DNA from: Novosphingobium sp. 9
Lineage (GTDB): Bacteria > Pseudomonadota > Alphaproteobacteria > Sphingomonadales > Sphingomonadaceae
NCBI RefSeq assembly: GCF_025340265.1
Contig: NZ_CP022708.1
Coordinates: 209,501 to 273,500 of the forward strand
DNA length: 64,000 nt
Direction of reading: 5' to 3'
Shown here: positions 57,171 through 64,000 of the stretch, piece by piece
Numbering within the stretch: the stretch's first letter is position 1
How the letters are laid out: every line of letters starts with the position of its first letter
Program-made: the position numbers and the translations under genes
Notes under the pieces: model-generated
Database searches by the model: none
Seen by the model: only the letters and a program-made list of their open reading frames with translations
What the model was told of the DNA's origin: nothing

Positions 57171-57959
57171 ATGGCCTCGATCGCGCGCGAAATCGATAAT
57201 CCGTTTCAGGCGCTCGATGCTGTCGGGTTTGCGCAGGAATTTCTGCGCCGCAATCCGGTCTACCGTGCCGAGTATGCGCGCTTGCCTCCCGCCTCGCGCA
57301 TGCAGGGGAAGGCGAGGTCATGGCCCGGCGATGGGGCCTGGCGTTTCCCGTGCGATCCCGATGTTTCGGCGAGCGATGGGCCGGCGCTCTGGTTGGCCCG
57401 GGCTGTGCCCGCGGTGGTGATCCTCGAGCCGGCGCCGCCCGGCATGGACGGCATCACTGCGCATGCCCTGTTTTCCTGGCCGGACATACAGGCTGACCGG
57501 ATACTCGCCGACGGGCGCCATCTCGTGCTGGGGGACTGCAACGTGCCCCACCGGATATGGCTGCGCTCGCTCGATCCTGCGCGGGCACTGGCCGTTTCGG
57601 TTCCCGGCGATGCGTTTGCCGATCGACGTTTCGCAGCGGCACGGCACCTGCTCCGGCGTCTGAAGCTCGCGCCTGATCACGGGGCAGGGGCAGAAGAAGC
57701 GCGCGGGAGCGGCACAGCGTTGTCGCCCTTCCAGCGGGCCCGTCTTGCGATGCTGTTGGGCATTCTTGATGACATCGGAGCGGCGGACCGTCCCCGGATG
57801 AGCCTGCACGATATTGCAGGCCGCCATGTCTATCGTGGCATGACACTGGGGCGCGGGGCGGTGTGGAAGACATCCTCCCAGCGTCGCCGCACCCAGCGCC
57901 TCATACGCGAGGCGCTCGGGTTGATGCACGGCGGATATCGCGATCTGCTGGTCGGGTGA
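57171..57959 (+). CDS. DUF2285 / DUF6499-type plasmid protein
   Basis: A 262-residue protein. The N-terminal part (GFAQEFLRRNPVYRAEYARL, then WLARAVPAVVILEP) is the transcriptional-regulator-like DUF6499 region. The C-terminal part (PFQRARLAMLLGILDDIGAADRPRMSLHDIAGRHVYRGM) is DUF2285. Proteins of this layout accompany repA in sphingomonad elements and probably bind DNA, because the C-terminus is basic and helical (SSQRRRTQRLIREALGLM). Function is otherwise unknown. Confidence 0.8.
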   Translation: MASIAREIDNPFQALDAVGFAQEFLRRNPVYRAEYARLPPASRMQGKARSWPGDGAWRFPCDPDVSASDGPALWLARAVPAVVILEPAPPGMDGITAHALFSWPDIQADRILADGRHLVLGDCNVPHRIWLRSLDPARALAVSVPGDAFADRRFAAARHLLRRLKLAPDHGAGAEEARGSGTALSPFQRARLAMLLGILDDIGAADRPRMSLHDIAGRHVYRGMTLGRGAVWKTSSQRRRTQRLIREALGLMHGGYRDLLVG

Positions 57960-58076
57960 GGGCGACAAAAAGCAGAGTGCACAATAGCCGCTCCCCGTGC
58001 TGGCGGGCGATGCGCCAGCGTACTCCGCAACAGCCGGCAGCTACCCGCAGCACGCCAGCGTTCGATGGAGGTTTTC

Positions 58077-58340
58077 ATGGATGATGCCGGCCGCTTTCCC
58101 GTGCGCCGCTACCTCACGACCCCCGATGCAGCCCTGCGTCTCGGATTGTCGCCCCGCACGCTTGAAAAGCATCGGGTGTTCGGAACCGGGCCGGTCTTCC
58201 ACAAACTGGGAGGCCGCGTTGTATACGCGATCGAGGCCCTGGAAGCCTGGGCCGCGCTTGGTCAGCGCCATTCGACGAGCGATCCGGGCAAAGGCACCTG
58301 CAGGCCTGCCCGGCGTACCGCCGGCGCGGTCCGGCGCTGA
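58077..58340 (+). CDS. MerR/excisionase-type HTH protein upstream of repA
   Basis: An 87-residue protein. RRYLTTPDAALRLGLSPRTLEKHRVFGTGPVFHKLGGRVVYAIEALEAW (residues about 9-58) is a compact winged HTH. ATG 58077 has GGAGG five bases upstream; an earlier ATG at 58065 lies within it. It is three bases before repA, so it probably controls or is co-expressed with replication. Confidence 0.85.
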   Translation: MDDAGRFPVRRYLTTPDAALRLGLSPRTLEKHRVFGTGPVFHKLGGRVVYAIEALEAWAALGQRHSTSDPGKGTCRPARRTAGAVRR

Positions 58341-58343
58341 GCC

Positions 58344-59215
58344 ATGACGCTGTTTCCGCCATCGCTGGAGGGACGCGGCCAGCTCGAACTGTTCCGCTCG
58401 GTACCGGGCGATCATGCCGTGCGCGATGCCCAGGACCTCATGACATGGCCGTTCTTCAGTCTCGCCAAGTCCCGGCGCACCCGGCCGATCTCGTTCCGGA
58501 TGGGCGAGACGTGGATCCAGGTCGAAGCCGTTTCCGAACATGGCATGGCGACGATCTGGGATGCCGACGTGCTGATCTGGGCCGCGAGCCAGTTGGTCGA
58601 GGCCCGAGATGCCGGACGTTCCACCTCGCGCCTGATAGCGACCACACCCCACGAAATCCTCAAGTTCGTCGGACGCGGTACCGGGCGGGATAATTACGAG
58701 CGCCTCAAGGCCGCGCTCGATCGCCTGCAGTCGACCACGGTGGCGACCTCCATCCGCCAGCCGCATCAGCGACGTTTCCATCGCTTCTCATGGATCAACG
58801 AATGGCAGGAGCGGTTCGATGCCACAGGGCGTCCTCTCGGCATCGAGCTGGTGCTGGCCGAATGGTTCTACGCAGGCGTCATGGACCGCGCGCTCGTGCT
58901 GACGATCGACAAGGCCTATTTCGCGCTGACAGGCGGCCTGGAGCGTTGGCTCTACCGGCTCGTGCGCAAGCATGGGGGCGCCAGAGCGGCGGATGGAGCT
59001 TCGATGTCGCGCACCTCCACCTCAAATCCGGGGCCCTCTCGCCTCGCAAGCGCTTCGCCTTCGAACTTCGTGAGATTGTCCGGCGCCAACCGTTGCCCGG
59101 TTACACGCTGGCGATGGAGCGGGCGTTCGGGCGCGAGCGTCTGCAGTTCACGCCGCAGCCCGCCGATACCCTTGCCGCCGCCATGCGCCGTGTGCGCCTC
59201 AAGCCCTGTGGATAA
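58344..59215 (+). pseudogene. repA: Plasmid replication initiator RepA (RPA family), frameshifted
   Basis: The first frame is LFRSVPGDHAVRDAQDLMTWPFFSLAKSRRTRPISF...ATTPHEILKFVGRGTGRDNYERLKAALDRLQSTTVATSIR...KAYFALTGGLERWLYRLVRKHGG. It then changes frame at about 58974-58980 in a GGGGG run and continues RQSGGWSFDVAHLHLKSGALSPRKRFAFEL...RLKPCG. The joined product of about 290 residues fits the RPA family of initiator proteins. It would bind the iteron-like repeats downstream. The frameshift, if real, would disable autonomous replication. Confidence 0.85.
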
Positions 59216-59227
59216 CTATCATGTCAC

Positions 59228-59291
59228 TCGTCCAATCAGGAACCCATCCATTCGTCCGATCAGGAACCTGGACCTCGTCCGATCGGGAACC
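59228..59291 (+). repeat. Three iteron-like direct repeats after repA (candidate oriV)
   Basis: TCGTCCAATCAGGAACC (59228-59244), TCGTCCGATCAGGAACC (59252-59268) and TCGTCCGATCGGGAACC (59275-59291) are direct repeats, 24 and 23 bases apart, each differing at one or two positions. Phased repeats about two helical turns apart right after a repA gene are typical iterons bound by the initiator. No A/T-rich DnaA region is obvious beside them. Confidence 0.75.
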
Positions 59292-59356
59292 GGGATCATG
59301 CGTAAGGGACTGCCAATGCTTGGAATATTGGTGCCCTTCTAACGATGCTAATAGAA

Positions 59357-59375
59357 AGGAATCCTTCGGATTCCT
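59357..59375 (+). terminator. Hairpin after the iteron-like repeats
   Basis: AGGAATCC-TTC-GGATTCCT is a perfect 8-bp stem with a three-base loop; GCTCCGAGCGGGAGC follows nearby. It may end the repA transcript. No poly-T tail is present. Confidence 0.4.
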
Positions 59376-59453
59376 GCTAACGGCTCCGAGCGGGAGCGCA
59401 TACGGAGCGCGCAAGGCGTATGTTCTGTCGCTCGCCCAGGCGGAGCAGGGCAC

Positions 59454-59948
59454 GTGAACGCGGGCTCCCTGTTCGGGGCACCGCGGCGCGCGCTAACCGA
59501 CGTCGAGCTCGTGTGGATCGAAAAGCGCCTCGAGCACTGGATCCGCTTCGGCCGGATCGCTCACGAGCGCATTCTCACACGCCGGACGCGGGTCGTCTCG
59601 TTTCGCCCGGACGCCGTTTTCGCGTTCGTGCGCTGGTCGGCCAACGACTGGGGCACGGTGCATTCGCGTATCGATGTCCTGCGTGCGGTCGGTCGCGGGG
59701 AGGCATACACCAGCGTGCCATTCGTGCGTCCGGGCGGCGAGGTGCTGCTCTCGGTGCAGGGCTGGCCGAAGGTGTCGCAGGTCCTTGCCCAGATCGATGC
59801 GATCGAGGCCCAGGCGCTCGACCCTTGCGAAACGGCGCCCGAGCACTGGCTGCATCTCGGCAATCGGATTGCCGCCGGGCAGCCTGCCCGCGCCTATACG
59901 CCGCTTCGCCACGCCGCCTGGCTCAAGCGCAAGGCAACCGGTCAGTGA
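59454..59948 (+). CDS. DUF2840 family protein
   Basis: A 164-residue cytosolic protein. LTDVELVWIEKRLEHWIRFGRIAHERILTRRTRVVSF and WSANDWGTVHSRIDVLRAV match DUF2840, a family found almost only between parA/repA and the traF peptidase in conjugative elements of alphaproteobacteria. Its function is unknown. GTG 59454 follows GGAGCAGGG. The stop overlaps the traF start (GTGA). Confidence 0.85.
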   Translation: MNAGSLFGAPRRALTDVELVWIEKRLEHWIRFGRIAHERILTRRTRVVSFRPDAVFAFVRWSANDWGTVHSRIDVLRAVGRGEAYTSVPFVRPGGEVLLSVQGWPKVSQVLAQIDAIEAQALDPCETAPEHWLHLGNRIAAGQPARAYTPLRHAAWLKRKATGQ

Positions 59949-60600
59949 GCCGGCTCGGCTACATCGTCGTCACGCTGGTATGTGCCGAACTGTTCGCCGG
60001 GCTCTACCTGGCTGTCCTGCTCGTGCAGCCCAGACCCATGCTTGTCTGGAATGCCACAGCCAGTGCGCCGATCGGCCTTTATCGCCTGTCCGATGGGCAA
60101 TACAGCGCGGTGATCTTGTCGTTCTTCGCGCGCCCGAAAGGCTGGCAGGACTGATGGCACGGCGCCGATATCTGCCCCGTTCGGTACCGCTGCTGAAACG
60201 GATCGCTGCACTTGGCGACGACAAGGTCTGCCGGTTTGGTGACGCCATCACCATCAATGGCCGGACCGCTGCGCGCGCCCTTGCCCGCGACAGCCACCAC
60301 CGTGCCCTGCCGGCCTGGCAGGGGTGTCATCGGCTCGGAGCAGACGAAGTCTTCGTTCTGAACGCTGCCCCGGACAGCTTCGATAGCCGCTATTTCGGAG
60401 CCGTGCCGCGCGCCAGTGTCATCGCGCGCGCCATACCGCTCCTGACGCGTCGCCGACCGGGCGAGGCGCTTCACTGGCGCGGCATCGGCGCCAGCCCGGC
60501 TACGGCCCCGGACACTGAAGCGGCCGACGCAGCAGCTATCGGCATGCGGCAGACCAGGCGGTCGGTCTCCTCCTCTTCCCTGCCTTTCACGAAAGGATAG
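59945..60600 (+). pseudogene. traF: TraF-like S26 family signal peptidase, frameshifted
   Basis: The first frame has a signal anchor (YIVVTLVCAELFAGLYLAVLLV) and the Ser motif NATASAPIGLYRLSDG. At about 60092-60097 the frame shifts and continues AIQRGDLVVLRAPERLAGLMARRRYLP...LLKRIAALGDDKVCR, with the Lys of the Ser-Lys dyad. TraF peptidases mature the conjugative pilin and make it circular in some systems. One base is missing in a GGGC context. The upstream overlap GTGA couples it to DUF2840. Confidence 0.85.
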
Positions 60601-60605
60601 ACATC

Positions 60606-60941
60606 ATGCGGATTGGTACTTTCACGCCCGGTAACAAGGCGTTTGCGGGTCGGTTGCAGACCCTGACGCTGGACCTGGCACTGCGCATTGTCGTGCTGGA
60701 GGGCGGGACCTCAGCGGCGGCGCCGGACTGGCGGATCCTGGCAGGCGAAGGGCGCGACGAAGTCGAGGTCGGCGTCGCCTGGAACAATACAAGCGCGGCC
60801 GGCGTCGCGTTCCTCGCCGTGCAGCTCCAGTGCCCGGCGCTCCCACGCCCAATCCGGGCCCGTTTGCTACCTCCGCGCGATGGCAATGGCGATCACGTGC
60901 TGCACTGGTCGCCGCGCGCACGCGGCAAGGAAAGCTCGTGA
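60606..60941 (+). CDS. DUF736 family protein (second copy)
   Basis: A 111-residue DUF736 paralogue: RIGTFTPGNKAFAGRLQTLTLDLALRIV, ILAGEGRDEVEVGVAWNN, and HVLHWSPRAR. It is diverged from the copy at 56742 and lies between traF and the lytic transglycosylase, where such genes usually occur. Its stop overlaps the next gene's GTG (GTGA). Function unknown. Confidence 0.85.
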   Translation: MRIGTFTPGNKAFAGRLQTLTLDLALRIVVLEGGTSAAAPDWRILAGEGRDEVEVGVAWNNTSAAGVAFLAVQLQCPALPRPIRARLLPPRDGNGDHVLHWSPRARGKESS

Positions 60942-61708
60942 ACACGTGGCCCGCAGGAACGCTCCGGTGTGCAAGGCACGGGTTTGTCCGGGCCCTTGTC
61001 ATAGCGGGGCTGGGTTTGTCGGGCTGCAATGCGGATAGTCTCCATGCGCAGGAACCGCGCGCGATTGTGTCTTCCGAACAGCGGTTGAGCGGCTCACGCT
61101 ATGGCGCTTTCGTGGCAGAAGCGGTGCAGCGCTTCGACATTGCGCCGTCATGGATAGAGGCCGTCATGCAGGCCGAAAGTGCGGGCCTCGCAGATGCCGT
61201 CTCGCCAGTCGGTGCGCGCGGTCTGATGCAGGTCATGCCGGCGACCTGGCGCACGCTTTCGGCGCGCTATCGGCTGGGAAGCGATCCCTTCGATCCGCGC
61301 GCCAACATTCTGGCCGGTGCAGCCTGCCTGCACGAGATGTTCGAGCGATATGGCAGTCTGGTGGTGGCTCTGGCCGCCTACAATGCAGGCCCTGCACGTG
61401 TCGATGCCTGGCTGGCGGGGACACGTGCGCTGCCCGAGGAAACCAGCGCCTACGTCGCGCATGTCCTTGCCGGGATCGACAACGGCGACAGGCTGCCGGC
61501 GCGGGGAGGAGACCTTCGGTCGCCCGATGTTCTGTTCGCCGTTGCCGATCCGGTCGCTCGCCCGGTGCGGGATCGAGAGCTCTTGCGCGCCTCCACGTCT
61601 GCGACAGGCGCTCCTGTAAACACCGATGCCTCGCCTGCTCTGGTGTCAGGGGCACCCTACTGGACCGAAGGGCTGTTCGTGCCTGCCGGTTGGCATGACC
61701 AGCCATGA
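60938..61708 (+). CDS. Lytic transglycosylase (conjugation-associated)
   Basis: A 256-residue enzyme. The signal ends LGLSGCNAD with Cys30, so it is a lipoprotein, or at least exported. E80 in EAVMQAESAG is the catalytic acid of the SLT family, followed by GARGLMQVMPATW, and ALAAYNAGPARVDAWL. It would open peptidoglycan for the transfer apparatus, like VirB1. GTG 60938 overlaps the DUF736 stop. The final about 70 residues are less conserved. Confidence 0.9.
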   Translation: MNTWPAGTLRCARHGFVRALVIAGLGLSGCNADSLHAQEPRAIVSSEQRLSGSRYGAFVAEAVQRFDIAPSWIEAVMQAESAGLADAVSPVGARGLMQVMPATWRTLSARYRLGSDPFDPRANILAGAACLHEMFERYGSLVVALAAYNAGPARVDAWLAGTRALPEETSAYVAHVLAGIDNGDRLPARGGDLRSPDVLFAVADPVARPVRDRELLRASTSATGAPVNTDASPALVSGAPYWTEGLFVPAGWHDQP

Positions 61709-61974
61709 ATGGCGCACAGAAAGAGGCTGCGGCGGATCGGGGACGTGCACTGGCCAAAAGCAGTGATCAGGTGTGTTCTGAAGGTTTTCGGGAGGGGAAG
61801 GGGCGATGGCAAGATACAAGGCGCGCCCCAATTCCGGAAAAAGACGCTGTCTTTCAATCGGTTGATGAGGGGGCGCTGGTCGACGGGCGTGCCGCCCGGA
61901 AGAAAAAAGGCAGCGATTTCAGACTTCCGGATGGCACTGCTGGGCAGTTTGGCCCCTTGGAGTTGGTGTTGTGA
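61705..61974 (+). CDS. Small protein between lytic transglycosylase and relaxase
   Basis: An 89-residue ORF. The ATG overlaps the transglycosylase stop by four bases (ATGA), and its stop overlaps the relaxase GTG. It contains KSSDQVCSEGFREGKGRW and ends TAGQFGPLELVL. No family is recognised. Coupled ends on both sides support translation, but codon use is only moderately like neighbours. It might instead be a spacer with oriT features; I see no conserved nic site. Confidence 0.4.
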   Translation: MNGAQKEAAADRGRALAKSSDQVCSEGFREGKGRWQDTRRAPIPEKDAVFQSVDEGALVDGRAARKKKGSDFRLPDGTAGQFGPLELVL

Positions 61975-63727
61975 GGGATGAGGACACCTTTCGGCCGCGT
62001 CCCGGCCGGTCCCGGCGTTCGCCGCGCGAAGGGGGACTGGTCGCAGATGTCCTGCGCGCCGCAGCGCGCGGAACGGCAGGGCGGTCACCGGGACCATATC
62101 GCCGGTCGGGCGCAAGCGCTGCTCGCGGGTTCTCGACATTCGGTCGGGGCGGACAGCCTTTGCGCACAGCCGGCTTTTCGGATCGGCGCGCCGGGTGGTG
62201 ATCAAGGCGCTCCCGGTCCGCCATCGGCATAATGGATCGCGCGCCGCGCCGCTTGGTGCGCATATCGCCTATCTCGTTCGTGAGGGCGTCACGCGCGATG
62301 GCGCCGAGGCACGGCTGTTCGACGCGCACGCAGACACCGCCGATGCTGCGGATTTCGCGGCGCGATGCCAGCAGGATCGGCATCACTTCCGTTTCATTAT
62401 CTCGCCCGAAGATGCGGGCGAGATGGAGGATCTGCGCGCCTTCACCCGCGATCTCATGGTCCAGATGCAGGTCGATCTTGAAACGCCGCTCGACTGGGTT
62501 GCGGTCGATCATTGGAACACCGCGCATCCGCATGTCCACCTGTTGGTGCGCGGGGTCGATGCTGCCGGTCAGGATCTGGTACTTTCTCGCGATTACATCG
62601 CGCATGGCCTGCGTTCGCGGGCGCAGGATCTGGTCATGGCCGAACTGGGGCCGCGATCCGAGCACGCGATCGAAAAGGCGCTGGCGCGCGATATCGCGGC
62701 GGATCGTTGGACCGGGCTGGATGCCGAGATCGTGCGGGCGGCTGGCGAGCGGGGCGAGATCGATATGCGCCCCGGCAAAACCGGCCCGGGCGATCCGCGC
62801 ATCCGGCGCCTGATGATCGCGCGCCTGAACTATCTCGAGAAGGGCGGGCTTGCTCAGGAAACCGCCCCCGGGCGCTGGCATCTTGCCGAAGGCGCGCAAG
62901 GCACTCTGCGCGATATGGGAAGGCGGCGCGACATCATTCACACGATTGCCCGCGCACTTGCCGATGCCGGCGAAGAGCGCGGACTGGAGCGATATGCGAT
63001 AGTCCACGGCGCGCCACGGCGACCGGTTGTCGGGCGGCTCCTTGCAAGCGGCCTGCACGATGAACTCTCCGGCAGCGTCTATGCGGTGATAGACGGCGTC
63101 GACGGGCAGACCCATCATGTCATCCTGCCCGGTGCCGAGGCCATCGATCGGCCGTCGGATGCGAGCGGCATTGTCGAACTGCACAGCGCGAGAGAAGGTG
63201 CGGGCAGCCGAACAGGTTTACGCCTCGTGACCCGCTCGGATTGGGATCTGGCACGTCAGGTCGCCGCACCCGGCGCGACGTGGCTCGATCACCGGCTGAT
63301 CGAACGGGGCAAGGGTATCGCTGACCAGGGCTTCGGTCAGGACGTGCGGCGCGCCATGGATGCGCGCTGCGATCATCTTGTCGATCTGGGACTGGCGAGG
63401 CGCATCGGCGAACGGGTCGTCTTTGCCAAGGGGCTGCTCGAGAGGCTGCGCGGCGATGAACTCGAGGCGGTGGCGCGCGAAATTGCCACGCATTCGGGAC
63501 ACAGCTGGCGCGATACGCGCGCCGGGCAATCGGTCGCGGGGACATATCGTCGGCGTCTCGCGCTCAGCTCGGGGCGCTTTGCCGTGATCGAGGGTGGGTT
63601 GGGCTTCACTCTGGTGCCGTGGTCTCGCGATCTTGACGGGCTCGCAGGCCAGCGGGTCACGGGGCTGGCGAGGCCCGGTGGCGGTATCGAATGGTCGCTG
63701 GGGCGCCAGCGTGGCCTCAGCCGGTGA
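61971..63727 (+). pseudogene. VirD2-like relaxase (DUF3363), frameshifted near its N-terminus
   Basis: The N-terminal frame (from GTG 61971) reads RDEDTFRPRPGRSRRSPREGG, the typical start of DUF3363 relaxases. It ends at 62201. The rest, open from 62195, has ARRVVIKALPVRHRHNG, HIAYLVREGVTRDG, the metal-binding His triad in VDHWNTAHPHVHLLVRG and YIAHGLRSRAQDLVMAELGPRSE, then the long DUF3363 region. The halves join with one base gained near 62190. The relaxase nicks oriT and leads the strand into the recipient. Whether the shift is real decides if transfer is possible. Confidence 0.85.
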
Positions 63728-63773
63728 CGTTCGGTGTCTTGCGTTTTTCCCCGTCTACAAAGGAGGTCCTGTC

Positions 63774-64000
63774 ATGGCTGCTACTAAGATTTTGTGGTGC
63801 CAGATTGTCGCCGTGTTCGCGATCGTGCTGGCCGCGCTGTGGTCTGCCACACAGTGGACGGCCGCTGCGCTCTCGTATCAGGCGCAGCTTGGGCCACCCT
63901 GGTTCACGTTGGCCCATCGCCCGATCTATCAACCGCTCGCGTTTTTCTGGTGGTGGTTTTCGTTCGACGCCTATGCGCCGCGTGTCTTTGCGATAGGTGC
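63774..64000 (+). CDS. traG: Conjugative coupling protein TraG/VirD4 (N-terminus)
   Basis: The first 75 residues are in the window. KILWCQIVAVFAIVLAALWSATQWTA is the first membrane helix, then LSYQAQLGPPWFTLAHRPIYQPLAFFWWWFSFDAYAPRVF, as in TraG of these elements. AGGAGG lies eight bases before ATG 63774. TraG couples the relaxosome to the type IV secretion channel and is an ATPase further on. It continues beyond the right edge. Confidence 0.85.
   Translation, partial: MAATKILWCQIVAVFAIVLAALWSATQWTAAALSYQAQLGPPWFTLAHRPIYQPLAFFWWWFSFDAYAPRVFAIG

Overview
The window is GC-rich (about 65%) alphaproteobacterial DNA. Gene content points to a sphingomonad, most likely Novosphingobium or a close relative: the Anbu peptidase cluster, SerC-SerA operon, a PEP-CTERM anchored protein, NodT-type outer-membrane factor, HWE-type histidine kinase, and an integrated element whose RepA/DUF2840/TraF/DUF736/lytic transglycosylase/relaxase gene order is typical of sphingomonad conjugative elements. 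This taxonomic call is inference from gene families, not from a marker gene.

Positions 1-28,386 look like ordinary chromosome. In order: hydrolase-like and peptidase M14 genes with two DUF4136 lipoproteins; the cysteine-free bL36 gene; a HAD phosphatase; a four-gene cluster (circularly permuted ATP-grasp, alpha-E, transglutaminase-like, Anbu); SDR and extensin-like genes; a 270-bp MITE-like element; serC-serA with a terminator; hisZ; purA with an L,D-transpeptidase; a LysR regulator divergent from doxX and a DODA-type dioxygenase; a secreted EEP-family protein; an FNT transporter; SDH assembly factor 4 divergent from rsmB; a PEP-CTERM protein; msrA; a methyltransferase; an aguB-type amidase and folK. 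REP-like hairpins with a CCCAGC stem occur at three places.

A tRNA-Lys(UUU) gene at 28,387 is followed at once by a tyrosine integrase with excisionase-like genes. From here to the right edge the DNA reads as one integrated element (ICE or integrated plasmid). It starts with a truncated parB interrupted by an IS21-family element, then a group II intron remnant, then an RNA-repair module (rtcR divergent from rtcB-orf-rtcA with a clear sigma-54 promoter). Next come an EmrAB/NodT efflux operon, a near-complete group II intron, a GAF histidine kinase facing a LOV / CheB-CheR-HWE kinase / receiver operon, and an HTH-PIN toxin-antitoxin-like pair. A scrapyard of integrase and IS91 fragments, a DUF4236 gene and a secreted nuclease lead into the plasmid backbone: DUF736, DUF2285, HTH, repA, three iteron-like repeats, DUF2840, traF, DUF736, lytic transglycosylase, relaxase and the start of traG.

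A striking property is the number of single-base or small frameshifts: a DUF4136 gene, doxX (a CT-repeat), the gene between rtcB and rtcA, the MFS transporter, the intron-encoded protein, an integrase, the nuclease, repA, traF and the relaxase. Several sit in G/C runs, so assembly indels are possible. However, most lie in the element and hit its replication and transfer genes, which would also fit an element decaying while its cargo (RNA repair, signalling, efflux) is kept.

The parts most worth following up are the extra gene inside the rtc operon, the ICE-borne LOV signalling operon, and the Anbu cluster. I saw no CRISPR array, rRNA or second copy of the tRNA-Lys 3' end (attR) in the window.
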